DNA from: Clostridiales bacterium
GTDB taxonomy: Bacteria; Bacillota; Clostridia; Peptostreptococcales; Natronincolaceae
NCBI GenBank assembly: GCA_012519835.1
Contig: JAAYPJ010000023.1
Coordinates: 1-55,093 of the forward strand
DNA: 55,093 nucleotides
Reading direction: 5' to 3'
Shown: piece after piece, positions 1-8,160 of the stretch
Layout: the number at the start of each line of letters is the position of its first letter
How positions within the stretch are numbered: the first letter of the stretch is position 1
Translations under genes and position numbers: made by a program
Notes under the pieces: generated by a model
Told to the model about the DNA's origin: nothing
Seen by the model: only the letters and a program-made list of their open reading frames with translations
The model's database searches: none

Positions 1-243
1 CCCGAATTGTCACCATCCCTTTTTCAAAAACCGCCTTTTTTCTATATTATCAAGCACTTTAGAACAACCTTCCCAATCTAGTGTTTTACATCCCTATTAT
101 ATCTGTTTTCAAAAGGATGCTTGTCCGGTACTTCATCTATCAATTTCATTGCTTCTTCTTTCCTACCTAATGCAATTTTTATCCAAACGTCTTCTAATAT
201 ATTAGGTAACAGTTATAGGTTCAATTTTTATCTGATTTTCCAT
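1..243 (-). pseudogene. degraded gene remnant, unknown function
   Basis: Read on the minus strand, this stretch gives protein-like sequence that changes frame at least once. One piece reads ...EDVWIKIALGRKEEAMKLID... and ends at a stop near base 84. A shift of one frame continues at once with LDWEGCSKVLDNIEKRRF and stops at base 10. An ATG at 241-243 opens a third short frame. The amino acid composition (charged, helical, rich in Lys and Glu) resembles real coding sequence more than random translation. No family was recognised. I infer a decayed or frameshifted gene whose rest may lie left of the window. A sequencing indel is an alternative. Confidence 0.35.
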
Positions 244-681
244 CTCTGTAAATATTTCTATACTTCATATTTATTATATTATGTCAAATTTTCCCATGAT
301 TTTGTTAAGACTTGGACCCTTATTGGGAATTTTGGGACAATAATTGTTACTGTTCACACCCTGCCATCAAAACGCCCCCTGCCAATAGCCGACTGTGCAA
401 AATTTCAAGTAATTCCTATGTATACAGCAAATATACAACACAATGAATACTATTGTGTGAATCATAAGCTAATGTGTTGTAAATATGGCATGAATTGGAA
501 TAAATCCCGTAAAATTCGTGCACTAATTGAAATTTTGCACATTTTTACTCTTATCTTAGAATTTGCACGTATTATCCACATCATGACAAACGAAAGCGTT
601 ATTTTCACATGCAGATCCCTCGTTAGTCAAATCATTCTGCCCGTCTCGGGATGACAAAAGTAGCAGCCCTCATAGCAACAG
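244..681. other. intergenic region, no gene seen
   Basis: A frame open on the plus strand here has no ribosome binding site, no recognisable domain and low-complexity composition, so I do not treat it as a gene. The stretch holds an imperfect inverted repeat around 432-492 (ATATACAACACA ... TGTGTTGTAAATAT) and one copy of a dispersed repeat at 613-660. Nothing else was recognised. Confidence 0.5.
613..660 (+). repeat. dispersed intergenic repeat, family A, copy 1
   Basis: This is one of six copies of an approximately 45-bp element with the core CCGTCTCAGGATGACA, preceded by GATCCTTCGCGGGTCAAAC in the better copies. This copy is diverged at its left end (GATCCCTCGTTAGTCAAAT). All six copies in the window point the same way and lie between genes. 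Confidence 0.7.
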
Positions 682-1233
682 CTATGACCTGGTCAACCTA
701 TCGACTCTTTTTAACATATTCGGTATTCTATATCGGCCATCTAAATTCTTAATCAGGTTTGCGGCAAAACCCGTTTCAATCCCGATACTACTGACATATA
801 AAGGCCTGTTGCTTTCGCCCCTGTATACCTTAATATAGTTTCTACTGTTGACAAAATAGGATTTTGCAACCCCGATAACAGGAATCCTTCCCTCTAATGC
901 TCTGTATAAATGTCCACCGAGTCCTATTTTACCATCCTTTAATAAAACGTACCCATCAACTATGACCAGGTTGATATCCCTTTTAATTTCCCAATAAACT
1001 TCAAGTATACCCGGCAATTCTCTTTTGTAAAATTCACCCGGTATGTATTTTTCTGTAGGCCTTGTTATTTTGCAATACTCGAGTATATTTTTTTCAATAG
1101 TTCCCGTTTCAAACAATATACAGCAAGTTTTAGCACAATCTTCACGATAATAAGCATCAAAGCAAGCTATTTTATAATTATCCATCTGTCGTTCATCACC
1201 TTGTCCAACTTTTATGAATTTACACTGTTTCAT
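682..1233 (-). CDS. nfi: endonuclease V-like protein
   Basis: This 183-aa protein matches the core of endonuclease V, which cuts DNA next to deaminated bases such as deoxyinosine. With the start used here, the likely metal-binding acids are D26 (CFDAYY), E72 (KRELP) and D93 (IVDGYV). They are accompanied by the family signatures YIPGEF, GLGGHLY, IPVIGVAKS, PLYVSS and a C-terminal RYRIPNMLKRVDRLTR. It is shorter at the N terminus than the usual enzyme of about 225 aa. I chose the ATG at 1233 because AGGTG lies six bases upstream. In-frame ATGs at 1242 and 1185 are alternatives. The start overlaps the end of the upstream DUF503 gene by 14 bases, which suggests translational coupling. Endonuclease activity is inferred from the motifs only. 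Confidence 0.75.
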   Translation of the reverse strand: MKQCKFIKVGQGDERQMDNYKIACFDAYYREDCAKTCCILFETGTIEKNILEYCKITRPTEKYIPGEFYKRELPGILEVYWEIKRDINLVIVDGYVLLKDGKIGLGGHLYRALEGRIPVIGVAKSYFVNSRNYIKVYRGESNRPLYVSSIGIETGFAANLIKNLDGRYRIPNMLKRVDRLTRS

Positions 1234-1504
1234 GCATAACACCTACTATTTCCGCATCCGTGTTATCTTCAATAAAATTAATGATATGTTCATAAATGCG
1301 ATCTGCCTGAACCGCATTAATTGATACGTAAGCAAGCCCTAATATAATAGTTTGATGTGTGTTTTGCTCGTCTACCTCGGCAATGGATACATTAAACTTG
1401 TTGCTTACTTTCGAACATATACTTTTTACAATTCCCCTTTTTTCTTTGAGTGAATGCACCCAAGGAGCATAAAGTTTTATTATAATTGTTTTAACTATCA
1501 TCAT
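1220..1504 (-). CDS. DUF503 family protein (YlxP-like)
   Basis: This is a 94-aa protein of the DUF503 family, a small ferredoxin-fold protein common in Firmicutes and often found beside infB or rbfA in other genomes. The family signatures HSLKEKRGIVKSI and KFNVSIAEVDEQ are present, and the length is normal. GGAG lies five bases before the ATG. Here it sits between cinA and the endonuclease V-like gene, all on the minus strand, rather than in a translation operon. The biochemical role of the family is not established, though it has been discussed in connection with ribosome maturation. Confidence 0.85.
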   Translation of the reverse strand: MMIVKTIIIKLYAPWVHSLKEKRGIVKSICSKVSNKFNVSIAEVDEQNTHQTIILGLAYVSINAVQADRIYEHIINFIEDNTDAEIVGVMHETV

Positions 1505-1570
1505 TACATCTCCGTATATAGACCTATTTTTTTCTTCAAGGACTGTATAATATGCAGTCTATTATTCTCC

Positions 1571-2800
1571 TTATAATATTTCCCTTCTGATAAGATCCAA
1601 TGCCGTATTTGCCAGCCTATTCCTTATTCTACTTCTGCTACCGCTTGTATTTATCTTTTCAACCTTTGTAACGCCATTTATACAAATTCCTATATATGCA
1701 AGTCCCACAGGGTGAGTTTCTGTACCCCCGTCGGGCCCCGCTATACCCGTAATAGATACTCCTATATCAGTACCTGCAACCCTGCGTATACCTTCTGCCA
1801 TTTCTTTAGCCGTTTCTTCACTGACAGCGCCATGTTTCCCCAATGTTTCAGGTTTTATTCCCAGAAGCCTGACCTTGGATTGATTGCTATATGAAACAAC
1901 CCCTTCCATAAAGACAGAAGATATCCCGGGATAGTTGATTAACCGTGCCGATAAAAGTCCCCCCGTACACGATTCGGCAGTAGCGATGGTTAGCCTCTTT
2001 TCGATTAGGAGTTCGCCCACCACGGCCTCCAGGCTTATATTTCCCTCTCCGTAAACATAAATACCCAATCTGTCCCTTATTTGGTTTTCAACGGGGGCAA
2101 TCAGCCTTTCCGCTTCTTCTCGTGTGGATGCACTTGCCGCTATTCTGATGGTTATAGCCCGTGCCTTGGAATATGGAGCCACTGTAGGATTTGTCTGATT
2201 TTCTATAATATCCATTATCATTTCCTCCATTTGTCCCTCGCCTATACCCGTAACATTGAGGGTTTTAGACACAAATACCTTATCCCGATATTTTTGTAAA
2301 TAGGGAATGATATGTTTTTCAAACAATGGCACATTCTCCCTTGGCGGCCCCGGCAGCAAAATTAATTTTATATCCTTATCTTCGATAATACATGCCGGAG
2401 CAGTGCCGACCGAATTTGGCAAAACAATGGAGCCCTCCGGAAAATATCCTTGTTTTCTATTCCCATCATTTACAGACAATCCTCTTTTCGCGAAAAACTC
2501 CCGTATTGCTTCCAAGGATTCCTCATGAGGCACCATCTTTTTATTCAAAAATTGGGCTGCAACCTCCTTAGTTATATCGTCTTTTGTGGGTCCAAGTCCC
2601 CCCGTGGTGATCACCAAGTCTGCCCTGCCAAAAGCTATTTTATATGCTTCATGCAGCCTTTCCGCATTATCCCCAACAACGGATTGATAATAGGTATCAA
2701 TCCCCAAATTAGCCAGTTCCTTTGCAATATACTGTGCATTTGTGTTGACTGTCTCTCCTAACAGTAGTTCTGTGCCGACAGCAATAATTTCCGCTTTCAA
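1571..2800 (-). CDS. cinA: CinA: NMN deamidase / competence-damage protein
   Basis: This 409-aa protein has the two-domain CinA layout. The N-terminal molybdopterin-binding-like domain carries ITTGGLGPTKDD and LLPGPPRENVP. The C-terminal domain carries TIATAESCTGGLLSARLINYPG and SITGIAGPDGGT, and in this family removes the amide from nicotinamide mononucleotide to recycle pyridine nucleotides. The start is a TTG at 2800. AGAGGTGG lies five bases upstream, and translation then begins KAEIIAVGTELLLG, as in the family. The in-frame GTG at 2809 lies inside the ribosome binding site. The gene lies 66 bases upstream of DUF503. Confidence 0.92.
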   Translation of the reverse strand: MKAEIIAVGTELLLGETVNTNAQYIAKELANLGIDTYYQSVVGDNAERLHEAYKIAFGRADLVITTGGLGPTKDDITKEVAAQFLNKKMVPHEESLEAIREFFAKRGLSVNDGNRKQGYFPEGSIVLPNSVGTAPACIIEDKDIKLILLPGPPRENVPLFEKHIIPYLQKYRDKVFVSKTLNVTGIGEGQMEEMIMDIIENQTNPTVAPYSKARAITIRIAASASTREEAERLIAPVENQIRDRLGIYVYGEGNISLEAVVGELLIEKRLTIATAESCTGGLLSARLINYPGISSVFMEGVVSYSNQSKVRLLGIKPETLGKHGAVSEETAKEMAEGIRRVAGTDIGVSITGIAGPDGGTETHPVGLAYIGICINGVTKVEKINTSGSRSRIRNRLANTALDLIRREIL

Positions 2801-2968
2801 ACTTGCCACCTCTTTATTAATCAGTTTTTCTCTATATTGTTCTACATATATTCTATTTTACTACAAAAAGTCCTTTGTTATATACCTAAAAATGAAAACC
2901 CCTTCTCAAATGGGGAGAAAGGGTCTTCGTTGTTGAATTTAATGCGAACTAAGTATGAATTCAGTTTA

Positions 2969-4240
2969 TTATGATTTAGGTATGCAAATCACTTGGCCTA
3001 CCTGCAGATTGTTGGGATTTACACCCGGATTTGCCTTCTCTATGGCTGCTACTGTGGTATCGAATCTTTTTGCAAGTAAGAAAAATGTGTCACCGGATTT
3101 GATTGTATATTCAGATGTACCGCTTGGGCATTTGCCTGATGGTGGTGGTGTGGTTCCGGATCCGGGTATGCAGATTACCTGGCCTATTTGTAGATTGTTG
3201 GGATTTACGCCCGGGTTTGCTCGTTGTATGGCTTCCACTGTGGTGCCAAATCTCTGTGCCAATGTAAAGAACGTATCGCCCGCCTTAATCGTATATTCAA
3301 ATGTGCCACTCGGACATTTGCTTGGAGGCGGTGTTGGCCCTGTGCCGGGTATGCAGATTACCTGGCCTATTTGCAGCCTGTTGGGATCTACACCCGGGTT
3401 CGCTCGTTGTATGGCTTCTACTGTGGTATTAAATTCCTGTGCAAGTGTGAAAAATGTATCGCCTGCTTTAACTGTGTATTCAAATGTGCCGCTCGGGCAT
3501 TTGCTTGGCGGCGGTGTTGGCCCTGTGCCGGGTATGCAGATTACCTGGCCTATTTGCAGCCTGTTGGGATCTACACCCGGGTTCGCTCGTTGTATGGCTG
3601 CTACTGTGGTATTAAATTCCTGTGCAAGTGTGAAAAATGTATCGCCTGCTTTAACTGTGTATTCAAATGTGCCGCTCGGACATTTGCTCGGTGGCGGTGT
3701 TGCTCCCGGTATGCAAATTATCTGACCTATTTGTAAATTATCAGGGTTAACGTCCGGATTAGCTGCAAGTAATGCATCCAGACTCACATTAAACCTTCTG
3801 GCGATGGTAAAGAATGTATCCCCTGCCTGAACAGTGTATGGCATAGTACCTGCGGGACAGGTAGTCGGTGGTGGCATCGCTCCCGGTATACAGATTACCT
3901 GACCTATTTGTAAATTGTCGGGGTTAATGCCGGGGTTCGCTGCGAGTAATGCGTCAAGGCTTACATTAAACTTTCTGGCAATAGTAAAGAACGTATCTCC
4001 TGCTTGAATAGTATAGGGCATTGTCCCTGACGGACAGGTAGTTGGTGGTGGCATTACTCCGGGTATACAGATTACCTGGCCTATTTGTAAATTGTCAGGA
4101 TTAACACCGGGGTTAGCCGCGAGCAATGCATCCAAATTTACATCGAATTTCATAGCGATAGTAAAAAACGTGTCCCCTGCCTGAACGGTATACGGCATGG
4201 TACCCGTGGGGCATTGAAGTTTATGACTAAAATAATACAT
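2969..4240 (-). CDS. seven-LysM repeat protein
   Basis: This 423-aa protein is built almost entirely from seven LysM domains of about 55-60 residues. Each begins with CPxGT, contains the core AGDTFFTIAxxF and ends with LQIGQVICIPG, joined by Pro-rich linkers. LysM domains bind N-acetylglucosamine polymers such as peptidoglycan. There is no signal peptide and no catalytic domain. In spore formers, proteins of this shape are often found in the spore coat or cortex, but that role is inference here. GAGGAGG lies ten bases before the ATG. Two neighbouring repeat units are almost identical at DNA level, with a period of 180 bp (3351-3501 against 3531-3681), which points to recent duplication. Confidence 0.85.
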   Translation of the reverse strand: MYYFSHKLQCPTGTMPYTVQAGDTFFTIAMKFDVNLDALLAANPGVNPDNLQIGQVICIPGVMPPPTTCPSGTMPYTIQAGDTFFTIARKFNVSLDALLAANPGINPDNLQIGQVICIPGAMPPPTTCPAGTMPYTVQAGDTFFTIARRFNVSLDALLAANPDVNPDNLQIGQIICIPGATPPPSKCPSGTFEYTVKAGDTFFTLAQEFNTTVAAIQRANPGVDPNRLQIGQVICIPGTGPTPPPSKCPSGTFEYTVKAGDTFFTLAQEFNTTVEAIQRANPGVDPNRLQIGQVICIPGTGPTPPPSKCPSGTFEYTIKAGDTFFTLAQRFGTTVEAIQRANPGVNPNNLQIGQVICIPGSGTTPPPSGKCPSGTSEYTIKSGDTFFLLAKRFDTTVAAIEKANPGVNPNNLQVGQVICIPKS

Positions 4241-4451
4241 TGTCTGTTAACCTCCTCGTTGAACAATTATTGTTTTTTTATACACCGTCAGCATATAAAC
4301 GCAAAACGCTAACAGTATATTTAATACAGTATATTCAGAAGGTTAAAAGTTGTTCTTGTATAAATTTGCAAATGCCCCCTCTTGCTAAAACCATTTATCA
4401 CATATTGAAACAAAATTAGCACAAAATATGCTAATATAAGGTTACTGTCTA

Positions 4452-4480
4452 TTGACTCTGCTATAGGGATATAATATGTT
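4452..4480 (+). promoter_or_regulatory. predicted sigma-A promoter of luxS
   Basis: TTGACT and TATGTT are separated by 17 bases, and the luxS ATG follows 36 bases after the -10 element. The -35 matches the consensus at five of six positions; the -10 is weaker. The rest of the 275-base gap to the divergent LysM gene showed no riboswitch that I could recognise. Confidence 0.55.
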
Positions 4481-4515
4481 TAAACTATACAACTTCCGAG
4501 AGGAGCGATTGTAAT

Positions 4516-4962
4516 ATGGAAGAAATTATTGTGGAGAGCTTTACAATGGATCATACAAAGGTCAGTGCACCCTTTGTCAGAAAATGCGGCATTATTACTA
4601 CTCCCAAAGGAGATATTATAACTAAATTTGATTTGAGGTTTACTCAACCAAATGTTCATATTATGCCCACAGGCGCAGTCCATGCCCTTGAGCATCTGTT
4701 AGCGGGATATATTCGTGAAGAACTCAAGGATGTCATAGACATCTCCCCAATGGGCTGCAGAACAGGCTTTTATTTGACTTTGGTTGGCCGGATTACCGAA
4801 AAGGAGGTAGCTGGGGCCCTCATCAACGCCCTGGAGAAAGTTGTTGAGGCAGAGGAAGTCCCCGCGGCCAATCCTGTACAATGCGGTAACTATAGGGATA
4901 TGTCTCTGTTCGGCGCTAAGGAATATGCTAAAGAAGTATTAGAAAAGTTAAAGAACAGGTAA
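4516..4962 (+). CDS. luxS: S-ribosylhomocysteine lyase LuxS
   Basis: This 148-aa protein cleaves S-ribosylhomocysteine to homocysteine and the AI-2 precursor DPD in the activated methyl cycle. The metal site is visible as H56-A-L-E59-H60 plus C123 (VQCGNY), and the catalytic C81 lies in ISPMGCRTGFY. Length and motif order are normal for the family. GAGAGGAG lies eight bases before the ATG. It is the only plus-strand gene in this part of the window and appears to be transcribed alone. Sequence does not show whether AI-2 is used for signalling or is only a by-product of methionine recycling. Confidence 0.95.
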   Translation: MEEIIVESFTMDHTKVSAPFVRKCGIITTPKGDIITKFDLRFTQPNVHIMPTGAVHALEHLLAGYIREELKDVIDISPMGCRTGFYLTLVGRITEKEVAGALINALEKVVEAEEVPAANPVQCGNYRDMSLFGAKEYAKEVLEKLKNR

Positions 4963-4993
4963 TAGGGTAGAGGCAGACGACTCTGTCTGCCCA

Positions 4994-5015
4994 GGGTGGA
5001 CAGGGTTGTCCACCC
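4994..5015. repeat. stem-loop downstream of luxS
   Basis: GGGTGGACA and TGTCCACCC form a perfect 9-bp stem with a 4-base loop, 32 bases after the luxS stop. There is no T-run after it on either strand, so it is not a standard intrinsic terminator, although it may still end or protect the luxS transcript. Confidence 0.5.
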
Positions 5016-5043
5016 CTACGATTTTCATAGCAATAACATTCGA

Positions 5044-5107
5044 AAAACCACGGGGACAGGACCTTTGGTCAAAAAAGACTGACCACAGGCTCTGTCCCCA
5101 TGGTTTT
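5044..5107. repeat. dispersed hairpin repeat, family B, copy 1
   Basis: This is a 64-base imperfect hairpin. The outer arms AAAACCA and TGGTTTT and the inner arms GGGGACAG and CTGTCCCC pair, followed by a weaker GACC...GGTC stretch. A second copy lies at 8014-8077 in the same orientation. Both lie downstream of genes. It resembles a small non-autonomous palindromic element. Confidence 0.7.
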
Positions 5108-5177
5108 GAGGGAAAGGTCTCCGGTTGAAAAAAATCCGGCCATAGGCTAGATCCCTGTGGTTTCTTATCGCAAATTT

Positions 5178-7034
5178 TTATATACTGTTTATTTTCATGA
5201 CCCTCATGGAATTGAGTACAGCTATAAGCGCAACCCCTACATCCGCAAATACCGCTTCCCACATAGTTGCAATGCCGCCTGCGCCCGATACCAATATAAT
5301 AATCTTTACGGCAATCGCAAACAAAATATTTTGCCACACAATACGGTTCGTTCTTTTGGCTATTTTTATTGCACCGACCAGTTTCATCGGCTCATCAGTC
5401 ATTAAAACAACATCCGCCGCCTCTACGGCCGCGTCGGAACCCAGCCCGCCCATAGCCACACCAATATCTGCCCTGGCCAGTACGGGTGCATCGTTAATAC
5501 CGTCACCGACAAAGACCAACTTTTTCTTTGATGATTTTTGTTTACTGAGCAGCTCAATTTCTTTGACTTTTTCGTCAGGCAATAATTCAGAATATACTTC
5601 ATCTATTCCTAACTCACCCGCCACTTTTTTGCCTACACTTTCATTATCCCCCGTAAGCATGATAGTTTTGTTTACGCCGATGGCCTTTAACATGCTGATT
5701 GTGTCCTTGGAATCCTCTCTTAATTCATCGGATATTACAATAGAACCCGCAAATACTCCATCTACCGCTATATATATTGCGGTTCCGACAGTCTCCACCG
5801 GCCTGTATAAAATCCCTTCTCTGTCCATAAATTTTTTGTTTCCGGCCAAGATTTCTTTACCTTTTACTTTTGCCCTGACACCATACCCTGACATTTCCTC
5901 ATAATTTTCAATATTCTCTTTGTTTATCTCTTTTCCGTAAGCCGCCAAAATTGATGTGGCTATAGGATGGTTAGAATAGCTTTCCGCATGGGCGGCATAT
6001 TCTAACAGTTCATCTTTTGAAACACCCGTATCGGTATTTATTTCCGTAACCTTGAATACTCCCTTTGTCAGTGTACCGGTTTTATCAAATACCACAATGT
6101 CAACATTGTTTAATGCTTCTAAATAATTTCCGCCCTTTACAAGGATCCCATGTCTTGACGCACCGCCGATTCCGCCAAAAAATCCTAAGGGTATGGAAAT
6201 TACCAGTGCACAGGGACAGGAAATTACGAGGAATACAAGGGCTCTGTATATCCAGTCCGATAAAACGGCACCCTCAACTATAAGTGGCGGGACAATTGCT
6301 AGAGCAAGGGCCACAAATACGACCACCGGGGTATAATATCTTGCAAATTTTGTGATGAAATTTTCCGTAGAAGCTTTTTTGCTGCCGGAATCCTCTACCA
6401 ATTTTAAAATTTTAGATACCGTCGATTCTTCAAATCCTTTAGTAACTTCAATTGTTAACAAACCATCCATATTTATAAAACCACCTAATACGGTATCTCC
6501 TGTTTCGACTTCCCTGGGCACGGATTCACCTGTTAAAGCAGAGGTGTTTACCATTGAATTCCCTTCTGTGACAATCCCGTCTAAGGGAACTTTTTCCCCG
6601 GGTTTTACTATTATATAATTGCCAACAGAGACATCAATCGGAGAAATTTTTTTTTCGTTTTCCCCTATTTTAAGATTTGCATAATCCGGCCTTATATCCA
6701 TCAACTGTGTAATTGATTTTCTGGAACGATGTACCGCCATATCCTGTAGGGATTCCCCAATCCGGTAAAAAAGCATTACGGCTACACCCTCGGGAAATTG
6801 CCCAATGGCAAAGGCACCTATAGTCGCTATGCCCATTAAAAAGTTTTCATCAAAAATCCGGCCTCTCAATATGTTTTTACCCGCTCTTTGTAGTACTTCA
6901 CCGCCTATAATTAAATAACCTATGAGATAAAATATAAATTTTATCTTATCCGGCATTTTGAAAATCAGGGCCGCCACAAACAATGCGGTACCCATACCTA
7001 CTAAAATAAGTTCCTTACGTGATTGCTCGTCCAT
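5178..7034 (-). CDS. cadA: P1B-type heavy-metal ATPase (CadA/ZntA type)
   Basis: This 618-aa protein is a P-type ATPase that exports soft metal ions (Zn, Cd or Pb type) at the cost of ATP. Visible motifs are TGES at 168-171, the transmembrane metal site CPC at 273-275, the phosphorylated D317 in DKTGT, SNHP for ATP binding and GDGINDAP. It lacks the N-terminal heavy-metal-associated domain (no GMTCxxC) that most CadA proteins carry; the first membrane segments begin almost at once. AAGGGGG lies before the ATG. It is probably transcribed alone: terminator-like structure separates it from msrA. Metal choice is inferred from the CPC-type core and cannot be fixed from sequence. Confidence 0.88.
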   Translation of the reverse strand: MDEQSRKELILVGMGTALFVAALIFKMPDKIKFIFYLIGYLIIGGEVLQRAGKNILRGRIFDENFLMGIATIGAFAIGQFPEGVAVMLFYRIGESLQDMAVHRSRKSITQLMDIRPDYANLKIGENEKKISPIDVSVGNYIIVKPGEKVPLDGIVTEGNSMVNTSALTGESVPREVETGDTVLGGFINMDGLLTIEVTKGFEESTVSKILKLVEDSGSKKASTENFITKFARYYTPVVVFVALALAIVPPLIVEGAVLSDWIYRALVFLVISCPCALVISIPLGFFGGIGGASRHGILVKGGNYLEALNNVDIVVFDKTGTLTKGVFKVTEINTDTGVSKDELLEYAAHAESYSNHPIATSILAAYGKEINKENIENYEEMSGYGVRAKVKGKEILAGNKKFMDREGILYRPVETVGTAIYIAVDGVFAGSIVISDELREDSKDTISMLKAIGVNKTIMLTGDNESVGKKVAGELGIDEVYSELLPDEKVKEIELLSKQKSSKKKLVFVGDGINDAPVLARADIGVAMGGLGSDAAVEAADVVLMTDEPMKLVGAIKIAKRTNRIVWQNILFAIAVKIIILVSGAGGIATMWEAVFADVGVALIAVLNSMRVMKINSI

Positions 7035-7167
7035 GTCCGCCCCCTTAATATTATGTTCTTCATCTTACCATTCTTTCCTTATGATATATGAGTATGTATT
7101 ATATTATAATCATGTCTTTTTATCAATGGCATATCTTTTATATTTTTTGCATGGTACCTTTTACATG

Positions 7168-7197
7168 AAAAAACCCGGAAAGATATATCCCCCGGGT
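7168..7197 (-). terminator. intrinsic terminator after msrA
   Basis: On the minus strand ACCCGG pairs with CCGGGT across a 13-base loop and is followed by six T. It lies 67 bases past the msrA stop. Confidence 0.65.
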
Positions 7198-7263
7198 CCT
7201 GTCAATTTTTAATCTAATCTGATACCTGCAATTACCGTTTTTATTTAATTGTGAATATACCTG

Positions 7264-7896
7264 CTATCCCAGTTTTTCCAACACATTTATTAATTTATCA
7301 CGATTTTCTTCGGGAACATCTAAATCTTTCAACTCATCTTTTAAAGAAGACATCTCAATGCCGCCCGCAATGTACCCATTGACACGGGCAACCAGTGTTG
7401 AAGTAACAAATTCATCAAAGCTGTTGTACATTGGCCTCAATTCCTTATATACCTTTGATGTGTTTTGTAAATAGTATTTTTGATGATATTCTTCTGCAGG
7501 ATAGAAATTTTCAAACTGCACCATGTCCGTATACAGTGTGTGTCCTCTTTTGTCCTCAAATTGTTTTTTTATCTCCATTGCTTCCTGTTTTTGAACATCA
7601 TCGTGATAAAAGACGATGGACATATACTGTCTTTTGATTCTATATTTTGGATTATGTGCATTCCAAAATATGTTTAAAAGTCTGGTATAACTTATAATAT
7701 CCGGGTCGTAAACAATTTTAACTGTTTCCGTATGGTCAACCAGGTTATGATAACTGGGATCAGTCGTAGTTCCTCCGGCATATCCGGCCACGGTACTGAT
7801 TACCCCTTTTTGGCTCCCAAATAGAGCGTCCGGTCCCCAAAATCAGCCTAAAGCAAGGGTCGCTGTGGAAAATTTGTTGTTATCTATAGCGTTTAT
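7264..7896 (-). CDS. msrA: selenocysteine-containing peptide methionine sulfoxide reductase MsrA
   Basis: MsrA reduces methionine-S-sulfoxide in proteins. Its active site is normally GCFWG. Here the frame reads LALG-UGA-FWGPDALFGSQ followed by VAGYAGGTT, so the catalytic Cys is replaced by a UGA codon at 7843-7845, read as selenocysteine. Reading through it gives about 210 aa. There is no Cys anywhere in the protein, so no resolving Cys; selenoprotein MsrAs of this kind are known in some clostridia. A standard caller would start at the GTG at 7791 and lose the active site. The start is unclear: GGAGGG is followed seven bases later by ATA (7894-7896), and no ATG is in frame. TTG at 7918-7920 is the alternative. 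The C terminus has an extra charged helix. Confidence 0.85.
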
Positions 7897-8013
7897 GTTA
7901 AATCCCTCCCTGACAAACAAATTGGTTATAATTAAGGTCTCTCTATAATATAATGCCCGTTTCTTATAACTTTTAGCCTGATAGAAATCTCGGGGATAGA
8001 AAACCATGGGGAG

Positions 8014-8077
8014 AAAACCATGGGGACAGGACCTTTGGTCGAAAAAGACTGCCCACAGGCTCTGTCTCCATGGTTTT
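8014..8077. repeat. dispersed hairpin repeat, family B, copy 2
   Basis: This is the second copy of the hairpin element seen at 5044-5107, in the same orientation, with a few substitutions (for example CTGTCTCC for CTGTCCCC). It lies between the DJ-1/PfpI gene and msrA, next to a family A repeat. Confidence 0.7.
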
Positions 8078-8093
8078 ACATGGTTTTAAGCAT

Positions 8094-8141
8094 AGATCTC
8101 TCGCAGGCCAAACTCATACTGTCCGTCTCGGGATGACAAAA
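8094..8141 (+). repeat. dispersed intergenic repeat, family A, copy 2
   Basis: The core CCGTCTCGGGATGACA is intact and the left part is diverged. It lies just downstream of the DJ-1/PfpI gene. Confidence 0.7.
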
Positions 8142-8160
8142 ATGTAGGTTTTCATAGCGA

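Noticed and set aside
121-654. 177-codon open frame on the plus strand
   Set aside because: No ribosome site and no domain; it overlaps a minus-strand gene remnant and a dispersed repeat.
2955-3736. Repetitive open frames on the plus strand, and a CRISPR-like look
   Set aside because: They are the antisense of the LysM repeats. The period is 180 bp and coding on the minus strand explains it; there are no spacers.
7843-7845. Nonsense mutation making msrA a pseudogene
   Set aside because: The UGA lies exactly at the catalytic Cys codon, the frame is intact on both sides, and the same window codes for other selenoproteins.
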